The notes beneath the pieces were generated by a model, which was given only the letters and a program-made list of their open reading frames with translations, had not been told where the DNA came from and did no database searches. From Saprospiraceae bacterium (GTDB taxonomy: Bacteria > Bacteroidota > Bacteroidia > Chitinophagales > Saprospiraceae): a DNA stretch of 64,000 bases. The position numbers were made by a program, and so were the translations under genes. Positions 8,144 to 18,340 of the stretch are shown here, piece by piece. Location of the stretch: positions 150,320-214,319 of the forward strand of contig JAHBTW010000008.1 in the NCBI GenBank assembly GCA_019638385.1, written 5' to 3'. Position 1 is the stretch's first letter. The number at the start of each line of letters is the position of its first letter.

Positions 8144-11100
8144 CTACCGCATCAGCGTCACATCGCCTTTGTATATGACCACTTCTCCATCGTTGAATTC
8201 GATTTCGGCCACATACACATACACCCCGGCGTTCATCAGTTGTTCGCGGTGTTTGCCGTTCCAGCCGATGCCCAGGTCGTTCGGCGAAAAGTTCTGAAGC
8301 TCGTACATGGTTTCGCCCCAGCGGTTAAATACCATGAAGGTTTTTACTTCCCGTACCTGTGCCGGATCGGCAAAAATAGTTAGCATATCATTGACGCCGT
8401 CGTCATTGGGAGAGAAGGAATTGGGAATAAATATCCGCCGTATCCGCTCCACAAAAATGGTCACTTGATCCTCCGCTGTACAGCCGTTTTTATCCACAAT
8501 CTGCACACTGTAAGTAGTGGCGCTCGTCGGCCGCACAACGATGGAACTCGTCGGCTGTGAAATGGAATCGGGCCGCCAGATAATTGTATCCAGTACAACG
8601 CCGGGTGTAAAAATAGCCTCTAACCGCACGCTGTCGCCCCATTCAATCCGGTTTTGACTGATGTTGGTTTGAAGCAGCACGGTCAGTTGTTGCGGATTAT
8701 CCAACGTGAACGTAAGTTCCGAAAAACACCCGTTTTGATCCCGGACCGTCAGCGTGTGTTGACGCGCATCTAAGCCGGCAAACAATTGCTGCCCTCCGAA
8801 CGCGCCCCCGTTGAGCGAAAACTCGTAAGGCGCCCGCCCGCCGGTTACGCCGGTAATGAGAATACTGCCGTTGGCTGCATTAAAACACGAAATCGGCGTA
8901 ACGATCACTTCCGCCACCGGCGCTTCAAAACTGGCCGTCACAATCACTTCATCTGTACCGCTACAGCCGATGTCGTTGGTGACCCTCAGCAGGAAAGTAC
9001 CCTGCTGCGCCGCTTCAATTATCTGCGTTGCGGGATTGGATATCACTACGCCGGGTGTCGGGCTGCTCCACAGGTAAGTGATGCCCGGACCGGTGCTCGT
9101 ATTCGGCCCGCCGAGGCTCACCATACCCATATTGCAGGTAAGCGTTTGATCCGGCCCTGCATCCGCTACCGGACTGGGTTCGAGTATTACCGATACCGTT
9201 GCCTGGCTACCGGGACAGGGGTTGGGACCGGGCACGGCATACACAAAAGTGTATAAGCCCGCCTGTTGGCCCGCCGCCGAAAAAGTACCCGCTACGGCAT
9301 TAAAGGCCCCGCCTGTGGAAGGCGATGCAGAACTTTCCATCCATACACCGTTGGGGCTTGCGCCGCTGAGCAAACTGGCCAAACTAACCGTCGTGTTTTC
9401 GCCGGCGCACAAGCGGGCCGGCGCAGCGGGCGTACCCGCGCTCACAGGTTGCGTGACGAATATCGTCCAACTGGCAGCGGTGGGATAGGTACAATCGGGC
9501 AGGGAGTTGTCGGTAATGGAGCTGGCCGTAATGGTGGTGGTTTGTGTGGCCGCAACTGGGATGGATTGCCCGTTGGTGAACGTCCCCGTTATGGGTGCGC
9601 CGCCGTTTATGCTATATACTACGGTGAACGGCCCGGTAGCAGTAGCCGTGAAAGTGAAAGTAGCCTGTGCGGGTTCGCCGGAGCAGATGAGTTGCGTACC
9701 GCCGATAATCAGGACGAGGCCCGGGCAGTTTTGCGCAATGCAGGTAGTCGTGGCCGTGCTGTTGCCGCAGGCGCCGGTTCCCACCGCCGTTACCGAAATG
9801 CTTACCGACTGGTTGGGCGTGAGGCCGCTCACGGTGTAAGTTGTTCCGCTCAGCACGCCTGCCGGCCCGTCAATATCTGTCACCTGATAGCTCGCTGCAC
9901 CGGGTACCGGCATCCAGGAAAAAGTGATGGAGGTACTGGTAGAACTACAAGTGATTTGCGGCGCGGGAAGCGGCGCATCCACCTGTACGGTTTGTGTAAA
10001 CGGCTCCGAGTTGCAATTGCCGTCGCCCACCATGAGCGAAATAGTTTTGGAACCGGCGCTTGCCCATGTTACCGTGTGCGGCCCTTGCCCCGTGCCGGGG
10101 GTGGCCGTGCCGCCGTCAAAATTCCAGTTGAACGCAGCGCCTGTGGGCGCCGTGCCCGTAAAACTGACGGTAATGGGCGCATCCACACACACCGGGCCGG
10201 GCGCCGTGAAGGTCGCTATCGGCTGCGCTATCACCGTGATCGTCATGGAACTGTTGTATGTGCAGGTTCCCTCCTGATAGTTGTAGTTGATGGTATGCGT
10301 TCCCGGCCCCGCTACAGAGGGACTAAACTCGCCGGCACCCCCGTTGACGATGCCCGGCCCCGACCAGATGCTCGTGCCGCCGCCGGCCCCGCCGGTCACA
10401 TCGGCTGTCAGTGTCACTGCCGGCGCATTGGCCGTAAGGCAAATCGGCTCTACGGCAGAGAGTATGATATTCACCGCAGGACAGGCTTGCGCTACACAGG
10501 TTTGTTCGGTGCTGCTCGGTCCGCAGGGGCCGGCATTCAGAGCCGTTACCCTTATCTGCACTGCATCTCCGGGCGTAAGGCCGCTCACGGTGTAGGTGTT
10601 GCCGCTTTGTACGCCGGCCGGACCGGCCAGCACGGTAACGTCATAGCCCGAAGCGCCCGGCACATCGGCCCAGGAGAACACAATTTCATCGGTGGAGGTG
10701 GCGCAGTTGATAACCGGTGCAGCGAGCGGAGCCTCCACGGTCATGCTTTGTGTAAACAGGTTGGAAGTACAGCCGTTTTCCGTCACGGTGAGGGAAACGA
10801 TTTTGTTGCCCGCTGTGGCCCAACTCGCGGTGTGCGGCCCTTGTCCTGTGCCGGGATTGGCCGTGCCGCCGTCGAAGTTCCAGTTATAGACAGCCGTATT
10901 GCCGGCACTGCCGTTAAACGTAACCGTCGCATCTTGTCCGATACACAAAGGGGAAGGAGCGGCGCCGAAATCGGCAACGGGTGTAGCAAATACGTTGATG
11001 GTAATTGTGGCAGAGGCGTTGCAGGGACCTTCTGTATAATTGTAGGTAATCGTATGCATTCCCGGCCCTGCGGTAACGGGATTGAACGTGCCTGCACCGG

Positions 11101-14100
11101 CATCGGTGATGCCCGGCCCCGACCAGCTACCCGTGCCGCCGCTTCCTCCGGTTACGGTGGCTTGCAGGTTGAATGCAGCCGTATTCGCCGTAAGGCAAAT
11201 ATCCGCCACAGGGGCAATGGATAAGTTGAAAACGGGGCAAGCCGCTGCATTGCACGATGCCGTAGCACTGACCGGCCCGCACACGGTATTGCCTGTGGCG
11301 GTGACTTCTATTTCCACCACATCTTCCGGTTGCAGTCCGGTGACGGTGTAAGTCGTTCCCGAAAGGGTTCCGCTTTGCCCGGTAATCACATTCACGGTGT
11401 AGCCGGTAGCGCCGGACACATCCGGCCAGGTAAACGTAACGGAGGTGGTGGTAGGCTGACTGCAAACAATGGTGGGAGCCGTCAAAGGCGCATCCACTTG
11501 TACGGTTTGGCTGAATTGGGCCGATGTACAACCGTTTTCCTCTACCGTAAGGGTAATGGTTTTTAAACCTGCGGTCGCCCAGCTCACGGTGTGCGGCCCC
11601 TGTCCTGTGCCGGGATTGGCCGTGCCGCCGTCAAAGTTCCAGATATAAAGGGCGCCTGCCGTGGCCGTACCGGTATAGGTCAGGGTGGAAGCGTCGTTCA
11701 GGCAGATGGGCCCGCTTGCGCTAAAATCGGCGCCGGGCACAGCATGTACGGTAATGGTGATGGAAGCCGTATAAATACAAGTGCCTTCCTGATATGTGAG
11801 CGAAACGGTGTGCGCACCCACGCCGGCAAGGTTGGGATCAAACACCCCCATACCGCCGGTAATGCCCGGCCCCGACCAGGTTTCCGTACCGCCGCCGGCG
11901 CCGCCGCTTATGTCGGCGTCGAGCGTAATAGCCGGCGCAGTAGCCGTCAAACAAACCGGCGCCACCGGGTCAATGACCATTGTAACCGTGGGACAGGCTT
12001 GCGCCACGCAGGTTTGTTCGGCGCTGCTCGGACCGCAAGGGCCGGCATTCAGCGCAACGACCTGTATCTGTACCGCATCGCCGGGCGTAAGGCCGCTCAC
12101 GGTGTAGGTGTTGCCGCTTTGTACGCCCGCAGGGCCGCTCAAAACATTTACCTGATAGCCCGAAGCGCCGGGCACATCGGCCCAGGAGAACACAATTTCA
12201 TCGGTGGAAGTAGCGCAACTGATAACCGGTGAGGCAAGCGGCGCCACTACATTGAGGGTTTGGGTGAGAACACTCGAAACGCATCCGTTTTCCGTCACGG
12301 TCAGCGAGATGGTTTTTGTGCCCGGAGTGGCCCAACTCACGGCATGAGACCCTTGCCCCGTGCCGGGGTTGGCCGCACCGCCGCCGAAGTTCCAGGCATA
12401 AGTAGCGCCGTTCCCCGCACTCCCGTTAAATGTAACGGTAGCGTTCTGGCCCGTACACAGCAGCGAGGGCGCAACGCTGAAGGAGGCAACGGGCGTTTCA
12501 AATACATTGATGGTAATAGTTGTCAAAGCGCTGCAAGGCCCTTCGGCATACTCATACGTTATGATGTGTTGCCCCGGACCTGCAGCGTCAGAGTCGAAAG
12601 TGCCGTTAGTTGCATCGGTGATACCCGGCCCCGACCACGTTCCCGTGCCGCCGCTTCCGCCGGTCACAGTGGCCTGAAGCGTTTGAACGGGCGTATTGGC
12701 CGTAAGGCAGATATCCGCTACGGGGGCAATAGATAAGGTAAAAGTCGGACAGGCTGCCGCGCTGCATGTTGCCGTGATGCTCACCGGCCCGCAAGCCGTA
12801 TTGCCTTCTGTGGTGACCTCAATTTCCACTACCTCTTCCGGCAGCAGCCCCGTGACGGTGTAGGTAGTTCCCGAAAGGGTTCCGTTTTGGCCGCTCAGTA
12901 CATTCACTACATAAGCGGTAGCGCCGGGTACTGCGGGCCAACTGAATGAAACGGAGGTGGTGGTAGCCGGGCCGCAGGTAATAACGGGCGCATCGAGCGG
13001 CGCGTCCACCTGTACGGTTTGGCTGAATTCGGTTGAGGTACAACCGTTTTCTTCCACGGTGAGGGTTATGGTTTTTGTACCGGCAGTCGCCCAGTTCACG
13101 GTATGCGGTCCCTGCCCTGTGCCGGGATCGGCTGTGCCGCCGTCGAAATTCCAGGTGTAGGCAGCGCCTGCCGATGCAGCGCCGATGTAAACAACGGTGA
13201 TGCTGTCCGTCAGGCAAATGGTATCCGGCGCGACCGAGAAATCAGCGTCCGGTATGGCAAACACATCTATGAAGAGCGTATCGGTGTAGGTGCAAACGCC
13301 TTCTGTGTAGCTATAAACAATGGGATGATTGCCGATGCCTGCCGTATCGGGGTGAAAGATGCCGATGATGGAATCGAGTATGCCGGGGCCGCTCCATATC
13401 CCGTCGCCGGTTCCCGATCCGCCGGAAACAGTGGCCTGGAGGGTGTCTGTCGAATTTCCCGCGTTGAAACAAAAAGCACCGGGATCGTTCAAATCAATGT
13501 CTATCGGCGGGCAACTTATGGCAGCGCAGCTAAACGTGGAAACGGCCGGTGGGCACACCGTGCCGGTGTTGGCCGCCACTTCGATGGTGACGTCGGTACC
13601 CGGCGCCAATCCGCCGACGGTGTAAGTCGTTCCCGCAAGGGTTCCGCTTTGGCCGCTGAGTACATTCACCGTGTAGCCGGTAGTGCCCGGCACGGGTGGC
13701 CAGGAAAAGGTAACGGAATTGGGGGTGATATCGGAACAGGTAATGACCGGCGCTGCCAAAGGCTGCACCACATTGACGGTGACAGATGCCGTGTCGAGGC
13801 AGCCGTCCACCCCGGTTACAGTTACAATATAGGAGGTAGTGGCGTTAGGCGATACGCTGATGGAGGCTCCCGTAGCATTGTTGCTCCATTGATAAGAGGC
13901 GCCTCCCGAGGCCGTCAATGTGGCCGGTTGGCCGGCGCATATCGTGGCCGGCGAGGCCGAAGCGACGCCGACGGGGGCCGGGAAAACAATGAAACTGATG
14001 TCGGCCGTCACGGTACATCCGTTGGCCGTGGTGGCGGTAACGGAGAAGTCGGCCTGCGGCGAAACCAAATTAGCGGCTATAGAACTCCCCGTTTGTCCGT

Positions 14101-15988
14101 CGCTCCACAGATACTGAGTAAAAGGACCGCCGAAGGTCGATAATACCCCGACGTCCCCCTCGCAACCGAAGTCGGGGCCGAAAACCTGAAGGTTCGGCAC
14201 GGGATGCACATCTACAAAAACAGTATTGGTGACCGTACAGCCGAAGGCATTGGTAGCCGTCACCGTATATACAGTCGGATCAACCGGATTCACCGTAATG
14301 CTGCTGCCGGTTTGGCCTGTACTCCAGGCGTAGCTTTGCGCGCCGGTAGCGGTGAGTGTAGAAGGTGCATTGGGGCATACTAAAGTCGGAGAAGCCGATA
14401 CGTTGGCCGTAGCCGCCTGAATGACCACGTTGGTAATTGCCGGGGCGGAAACGCAGCCGTCCACCGTTACCACAAGGCTATAGTTGCCACCCATGGTAGC
14501 GTTGGCGGGGTTTTGTTGGTTGGAACTGAACCCGCCGGGTCCGGTCCATTGGTAAGTAACATTCGTGGCGGGGAAACCGAAGCTGTAGTTGCCAGTGAGG
14601 CTTATCGGTTCGCCGGGACAATAAGGCCCTGCATTGGAAGGGATGGCTACCGGCGGCGGGCCGGGGCCGATGAGGGTGTTTCTGGATCGCTGGCAGCCCG
14701 ACAGTGCATTGACGGCCAATACGGAATATTGCCCGGCGGGCAGGTTGTTGAAAGTGGCCGGCCCGATGACGCCGAGGCTTTCCCCTATGAGTTGACCGGA
14801 ACTGTTGAAAACAAAAATATTATAACTTTCTCCCGGCGTGCTGCCTTCGGCAGTGATGGATCCGTCGTTGGTTTGCGCACAGCGGGTCGGTGTGGCAAAG
14901 ACTAATGGGTTGCCGTCGTTGCAGCATACGGCAGAGGCTAAGAAGTTGTAGGTCGAGCCGGAATTGCAACCCGTTTGATTCCAGGAGCCGGAATCGCCGT
15001 CAGAAAGCACCTCTACAATAACGCTGAGGTCGTTGCCGGTGACGTTGGGCGGGCAGTCGCTTACCCGGATAGTCCAGCAAAACGTCACTGCCGGCGGGCC
15101 GGAGCCGCCGATATTGGCGCAGCCATTGTTGCCGTCTCCCCAGTTGTTGCCAGGGTTTCCGTCATTGGGCGTGCCGCCGCAGCCGAGGCCGGAACTGGAG
15201 TCGTAGGCGAACCCAGGCCCGAAAGTTTGACCGGTATTACACCCCACCCAACTGTCGTACCAGCCCCAGGCGCCGTCGCCGCCGCAGGAAGGGGGCGGGA
15301 TAGGCCCCAACGAATTAATGTCCCAGCCCGGGCCGAAATCAATCTGAATGGCATGGAGCCATTCGATGGTGGAGGTCACATCCCAGTTGCTGATGGTGAA
15401 GCAAAAGTTGATGACCTGGCCGGAGTTGTATGTTCCGTTGAGCGGCGGCGGGCTGGCCACAAAATTGGCCGCTTGCAGGCAGGGGCTGCAATCGCGGGAA
15501 CTGGTCATAGTGAGGGTGAAATTGCCCTGATCGCCTACAAAACCTCCGGAAATGAGCAGGTAGTACTGTTGTCCGGGCACCACGTTGAGCATGAGCGTCA
15601 GCGGGGAGGCATTGCCTCTGGCACATTCCACCGCAGTGAGAAAAGCGCAATTGCTGCCGGAAAACACCACAATATTGGGGTTGGCAAGCTGCCCGCTAAC
15701 GGCGATCGTGAGCACATTGGAGTTGGGTACAAAGCGGAACCACACCTCATCGGCCGGGGCGTTGGTTTGGCCGCCTATGGCACAGTTGTTGAAGGTAGGG
15801 TAAGGGACGGTGGGGGTGGCGTTGATGTTGGAATAATTGAAAGTATTCACCACCGGCGTGGTGGAAGGACAAGGCGGCGGCGTGCCGAGCGGCAGGTTGA
15901 TGGCGCCGGAACATTCATCATTGGCCGGTTGTGCGAAAACAGATAAAGTCAAAAAAAGGAAACAAAGTGTCAGTATAGATTTCATCAT
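8144..15988 (-). CDS. Giant T9SS-secreted FN3/PKD repeat adhesin with type B (CHU_C-like) sorting domain
   Basis: About 2,614 aa. A signal peptide (MMKSILTLCFLFLTLSVFAQ) fixes the start at 15988 or 15985. Next come a pre-peptidase-C-like beta sandwich (NDECSGAINLPLG ... YYLLISGGF), a Gly/Cys-rich unknown domain, and several Ig-like/SprB-like units. Then come six copies of an about 252-aa module: an FN3 domain (e.g. FSWADVPGASGYQVNVLSGP), a GTWSGPGI Ig-like domain and a PKD domain (NWNFDGGTA..GTGQGPH). The C-terminus reads IFIPNSFSPNDDGVNDMLTI ... FNRWGETMYE and ends in VTLMR, the gliding-motility-associated type B T9SS signal. It should be exported through T9SS and attached to or released from the surface, plausibly for adhesion. 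It is preceded by a divergent secreted-protein gene. The function beyond adhesion is inference. Confidence 0.93.
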   Translation of the reverse strand: MMKSILTLCFLFLTLSVFAQPANDECSGAINLPLGTPPPCPSTTPVVNTFNYSNINATPTVPYPTFNNCAIGGQTNAPADEVWFRFVPNSNVLTIAVSGQLANPNIVVFSGSNCAFLTAVECARGNASPLTLMLNVVPGQQYYLLISGGFVGDQGNFTLTMTSSRDCSPCLQAANFVASPPPLNGTYNSGQVINFCFTISNWDVTSTIEWLHAIQIDFGPGWDINSLGPIPPPSCGGDGAWGWYDSWVGCNTGQTFGPGFAYDSSSGLGCGGTPNDGNPGNNWGDGNNGCANIGGSGPPAVTFCWTIRVSDCPPNVTGNDLSVIVEVLSDGDSGSWNQTGCNSGSTYNFLASAVCCNDGNPLVFATPTRCAQTNDGSITAEGSTPGESYNIFVFNSSGQLIGESLGVIGPATFNNLPAGQYSVLAVNALSGCQRSRNTLIGPGPPPVAIPSNAGPYCPGEPISLTGNYSFGFPATNVTYQWTGPGGFSSNQQNPANATMGGNYSLVVTVDGCVSAPAITNVVIQAATANVSASPTLVCPNAPSTLTATGAQSYAWSTGQTGSSITVNPVDPTVYTVTATNAFGCTVTNTVFVDVHPVPNLQVFGPDFGCEGDVGVLSTFGGPFTQYLWSDGQTGSSIAANLVSPQADFSVTATTANGCTVTADISFIVFPAPVGVASASPATICAGQPATLTASGGASYQWSNNATGASISVSPNATTSYIVTVTGVDGCLDTASVTVNVVQPLAAPVITCSDITPNSVTFSWPPVPGTTGYTVNVLSGQSGTLAGTTYTVGGLAPGTDVTIEVAANTGTVCPPAVSTFSCAAISCPPIDIDLNDPGAFCFNAGNSTDTLQATVSGGSGTGDGIWSGPGILDSIIGIFHPDTAGIGNHPIVYSYTEGVCTYTDTLFIDVFAIPDADFSVAPDTICLTDSITVVYIGAASAGAAYTWNFDGGTADPGTGQGPHTVNWATAGTKTITLTVEENGCTSTEFSQTVQVDAPLDAPVITCGPATTTSVSFSWPAVPGATAYVVNVLSGQNGTLSGTTYTVTGLLPEEVVEIEVTTEGNTACGPVSITATCSAAACPTFTLSIAPVADICLTANTPVQTLQATVTGGSGGTGTWSGPGITDATNGTFDSDAAGPGQHIITYEYAEGPCSALTTITINVFETPVASFSVAPSLLCTGQNATVTFNGSAGNGATYAWNFGGGAANPGTGQGSHAVSWATPGTKTISLTVTENGCVSSVLTQTLNVVAPLASPVISCATSTDEIVFSWADVPGASGYQVNVLSGPAGVQSGNTYTVSGLTPGDAVQIQVVALNAGPCGPSSAEQTCVAQACPTVTMVIDPVAPVCLTATAPAITLDADISGGAGGGTETWSGPGITGGMGVFDPNLAGVGAHTVSLTYQEGTCIYTASITITVHAVPGADFSASGPICLNDASTLTYTGTATAGALYIWNFDGGTANPGTGQGPHTVSWATAGLKTITLTVEENGCTSAQFSQTVQVDAPLTAPTIVCSQPTTTSVTFTWPDVSGATGYTVNVITGQSGTLSGTTYTVTGLQPEDVVEIEVTATGNTVCGPVSATASCNAAACPVFNLSIAPVADICLTANTAAFNLQATVTGGSGGTGSWSGPGITDAGAGTFNPVTAGPGMHTITYNYTEGPCNASATITINVFATPVADFGAAPSPLCIGQDATVTFNGSAGNTAVYNWNFDGGTANPGTGQGPHTASWATAGNKIVSLTVTENGCTSNLFTQSMTVEAPLAAPVINCATSTDEIVFSWADVPGASGYDVTVLAGPAGVQSGNTYTVSGLTPGDAVQIRVTALNAGPCGPSSTEQTCVAQACPAVNIILSAVEPICLTANAPAVTLTADVTGGAGGGTSIWSGPGIVNGGAGEFSPSVAGPGTHTINYNYQEGTCTYNSSMTITVIAQPIATFTAPGPVCVDAPITVSFTGTAPTGAAFNWNFDGGTATPGTGQGPHTVTWASAGSKTISLMVGDGNCNSEPFTQTVQVDAPLPAPQITCSSTSTSITFSWMPVPGAASYQVTDIDGPAGVLSGTTYTVSGLTPNQSVSISVTAVGTGACGNSTATTTCIAQNCPGLVLIIGGTQLICSGEPAQATFTFTATATGPFTVVYSINGGAPITGTFTNGQSIPVAATQTTTITASSITDNSLPDCTYPTAASWTIFVTQPVSAGTPAAPARLCAGENTTVSLASLLSGASPNGVWMESSASPSTGGAFNAVAGTFSAAGQQAGLYTFVYAVPGPNPCPGSQATVSVILEPSPVADAGPDQTLTCNMGMVSLGGPNTSTGPGITYLWSSPTPGVVISNPATQIIEAAQQGTFLLRVTNDIGCSGTDEVIVTASFEAPVAEVIVTPISCFNAANGSILITGVTGGRAPYEFSLNGGAFGGQQLFAGLDARQHTLTVRDQNGCFSELTFTLDNPQQLTVLLQTNISQNRIEWGDSVRLEAIFTPGVVLDTIIWRPDSISQPTSSIVVRPTSATTYSVQIVDKNGCTAEDQVTIFVERIRRIFIPNSFSPNDDGVNDMLTIFADPAQVREVKTFMVFNRWGETMYELQNFSPNDLGIGWNGKHREQLMNAGVYVYVAEIEFNDGEVVIYKGDVTLMR

Positions 15989-16109
15989 GCGAATTTGATT
16001 TTTCAATTGAAAACAGTCCAATAGATACATTTCAGCCCCGAAAAGCTGCTTTAAGCGGCAGTTATACGACGATTTAAAAAAGATGGCCGAAACGGAAAAC
16101 TGAAAAGCC

Positions 16110-16117
16110 TAATTTTG
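16110..16117 (+). promoter_or_regulatory. -7 box for the 16141 gene
   Basis: TAATTTTG fits TAnnTTTG and lies 23 bp before the ATG. No clear -33 motif. Confidence 0.45.
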
Positions 16118-16140
16118 CCGTACAATCATATCTCTTTACT

Positions 16141-16716
16141 ATGAAACAATTGACTGTCGCTATCGCCCTTCTTTTCTTTGCCGCGCGTTCAACGGGGCAA
16201 ATATATCTAATCAATCCGTCTTTCGAGGGCGAACCGCAAGATGCCACTGTGCCCGCAGGCTGGTTGCCTTGCGAGCCGGGCACCACGCCCGACATACTCC
16301 CCGGAGTATGGGGTGTGTATCAGGAGGCCTCCAACGGCAATACGTTCGTCGGGCTTATCACCCGTGAAAACAGCACCTGGGAGAGTATCGGCCAACGCCT
16401 GAAAACCCCTGTGGAAGCCGGTCAATGCCATAGTTTTACACTGGAACTCGCCCATTCCAAAACTTATGCCGGATACAACAAGCCTCTAAAACTGCGCGTG
16501 TGGGGCGGCGTTGAAAAATGCGGCAAAGACCAGTTGCTCTTTGAATCGCCGCTCATAGAGCATCGCGAGTGGAAGCGCTACAAAGTGGAGTTTAGCGGCA
16601 AAAAGGAGATCAATTATATTATACTGGAAGCCTTTCATCAGGAGGGGGCGTTTTTTCATCAGGGCAATATCCTGATAGACAACCTTTCTCCCCTCAAAAA
16701 ATGTGTGCGGGCTTGA
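16141..16716 (+). CDS. Exported jelly-roll (carbohydrate-binding-like) protein
   Basis: A 191-aa protein with a signal peptide (MKQLTVAIALLFFAARSTGQ). The mature start IYLINPSFEGEPQDATVPAGW resembles the first strand of a galactose-binding-like or CBM jelly roll, a module usually found at the N-terminus of larger Saprospira-type secreted proteins. The end (GNILIDNLSPLKKC) also fits the last strand of that fold. It has no T9SS tail and no OmpA domain, so it is either a stand-alone periplasmic protein or the remaining N-terminal module of a longer protein. Confidence 0.7.
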   Translation: MKQLTVAIALLFFAARSTGQIYLINPSFEGEPQDATVPAGWLPCEPGTTPDILPGVWGVYQEASNGNTFVGLITRENSTWESIGQRLKTPVEAGQCHSFTLELAHSKTYAGYNKPLKLRVWGGVEKCGKDQLLFESPLIEHREWKRYKVEFSGKKEINYIILEAFHQEGAFFHQGNILIDNLSPLKKCVRA

Positions 16717-16726
16717 GCGGCATCGC

Positions 16727-17662
16727 TTACCGGATGACGCGCGTAGAATCTATCGCAGCCTGATAGCCGGCAAAAACGCCCCGGCCCTGGTCCACATTGG
16801 AATACACAATGACCGGTTCGGTGTAAGGCGGCCCCGGATTTTCCTGCTGCCGGGCAACGGAACTGTAGAAGCGGTAATATTCCTCCGAGGCAGTGCGCAG
16901 TTCTACATGCAACTGTCCGAGCAACTCGCGCTCCGGGTCAATAGAAGTTTGAATGGGAAAGGAAAAGTTTACCCGCCGTCCGTTGAAAGAGGAGTCTTCA
17001 AACAGCACCCCGTCGTCCAGATAAGCGGTTATCGTATTGTTGTTGATACCCGATCCGAAGGAAATGTGCTGGAGGCGTCTGTTGAGGATAATGGTATCTC
17101 CTTCCGAAAAGCGATAGGTCAGTATTTCCTGATGAAACCGCAAGTGGTAATAATTCCGGTACGCGGAAGGATCATCAAAAATGACGGATATGGTGTAGTT
17201 GTGCAAAAGCTCGTCCGGTCTGTTGCCGATGGAAAAACCGTGGTGTGCGGCTTCAATACTCGAAACAGCTACCCGCTGCGGAACGCTGCCGATCGCTTTC
17301 ACCGATGGATAGCCAGGAGCATTCACCTCTAAGGTGTATAGCGGACCCGGAGCGGGGAGGTACTCCGTAGAGCGATAAAACGGCGGCACGCCCGGACTGC
17401 CGGGAATGAACCGGAATTTTTCCAAAAAAGATGCTTCCTGAGAAAGCACAACCTCGGCGTCGGCGATGAATTCTGTTTGGGAGGGAACCAATGCAGGCCG
17501 GGTGGAAGACACCGATACCTCGAAAGGCCGATCCGGACTGAACGTGCTGACAATCACCAACTCCGGTGGCGGTGGCGTTATATCCAGCGAGATGGGGCGC
17601 TCGCAAGTGGAGCTTCCCAATAGCAAAATACAACCGGCAGAGAAAAGTAAATGTCGAATCAT
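16727..17662 (-). CDS. DUF4249-family lipoprotein
   Basis: A 311-aa protein with a weak lipoprotein signal (MIRHLLFSAGCILLLGSSTC, Cys about residue 20), then ERPISLDITPPPPELVIVST and FEVSVSSTRPALV. This is the usual start of DUF4249, a Bacteroidota cell-envelope family normally encoded beside TonB-dependent receptors. Here no receptor is adjacent. It ends 10 bp from the convergent gene ending at 16716. Confidence 0.78.
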   Translation of the reverse strand: MIRHLLFSAGCILLLGSSTCERPISLDITPPPPELVIVSTFSPDRPFEVSVSSTRPALVPSQTEFIADAEVVLSQEASFLEKFRFIPGSPGVPPFYRSTEYLPAPGPLYTLEVNAPGYPSVKAIGSVPQRVAVSSIEAAHHGFSIGNRPDELLHNYTISVIFDDPSAYRNYYHLRFHQEILTYRFSEGDTIILNRRLQHISFGSGINNNTITAYLDDGVLFEDSSFNGRRVNFSFPIQTSIDPERELLGQLHVELRTASEEYYRFYSSVARQQENPGPPYTEPVIVYSNVDQGRGVFAGYQAAIDSTRVIR

Positions 17663-17713
17663 GTAAGGAAAAGGAAAAAACCTGCTATTCGGTTTTAATA
17701 CTCAATAACATTT

Positions 17714-18331
17714 TTAAAATTCCTGCTCTAGCAGCAGCAAATCAATGTCTTTTATAAACTGATTCACCGATTTTGGATCGGTGCCGTCGCAGAAGGCGCG
17801 TACATGGCGGCGGGCATCCACAAGGATGAGCCGCCCGCTGTGATCGAAGCCGCCGGGCGCATTGGGGTCTTCGATGGCTACGCTGAAGTAGTCGTCGGCA
17901 ATGCCGTACAGGTCATCTTTTTCGCCGGTGACAAAATGCCATTTGGGCGCGCTTACGCCGAGGCCGCGCGCGTATTCGCGGAGCCGCCCCACGGTGTCGC
18001 GGCGCACATCAATGCTGTGCGACAGGAACGCGATGCGGTTTTCTTTTTGATAGCGCTCGTACAGGCGCAGCATTTCGCGCTTCACCTTAGGGCAGATGGT
18101 TGGGCAGGAGGTGAAGAAAAAATCCACGACATAAGCCCTGCCTTCGAAGTCGGCATTGGTAACGATTTGGCTATCCTGGTTCACAAAAGCGAAATCAGGC
18201 ACCGTGTGGTAGGTGGTGTCGCCGTCCACAATGTCCATCTCGCCGAGTATGGGCAGGGTTTTGTTTTGATATTGGCAAGCAGTGAGCAACGCGGCTGATA
18301 CCGCTGCGAGCAGAAAAGGATAAGTGCGCAT
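17714..18331 (-). CDS. SCO1/SenC-family copper chaperone lipoprotein
   Basis: A 205-aa thioredoxin-fold protein anchored by a lipobox (LLTACQYQ). The copper site is visible: TSCPTICPKV supplies the CxxxC pair (residues about 75-79), and the distal His is in FDHSGRLILVD. SCO proteins deliver copper to, or maintain the thiols of, the CuA centre of cytochrome c oxidase. The gene lies 9 bp downstream of a small lipoprotein gene on the same strand and probably shares its transcript. No oxidase genes are in view. Confidence 0.93.
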   Translation of the reverse strand: MRTYPFLLAAVSAALLTACQYQNKTLPILGEMDIVDGDTTYHTVPDFAFVNQDSQIVTNADFEGRAYVVDFFFTSCPTICPKVKREMLRLYERYQKENRIAFLSHSIDVRRDTVGRLREYARGLGVSAPKWHFVTGEKDDLYGIADDYFSVAIEDPNAPGGFDHSGRLILVDARRHVRAFCDGTDPKSVNQFIKDIDLLLLEQEF

Positions 18332-18340
18332 GGGAGGATT

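Noticed and set aside
9266..11224. Long plus-strand open frame opposite the giant adhesin
   Set aside because: It is a shadow of a GC-rich repetitive gene on the other strand; composition is Arg/Gly-rich nonsense with no domain, and the minus frame has signal peptide, domains and a sorting signal.
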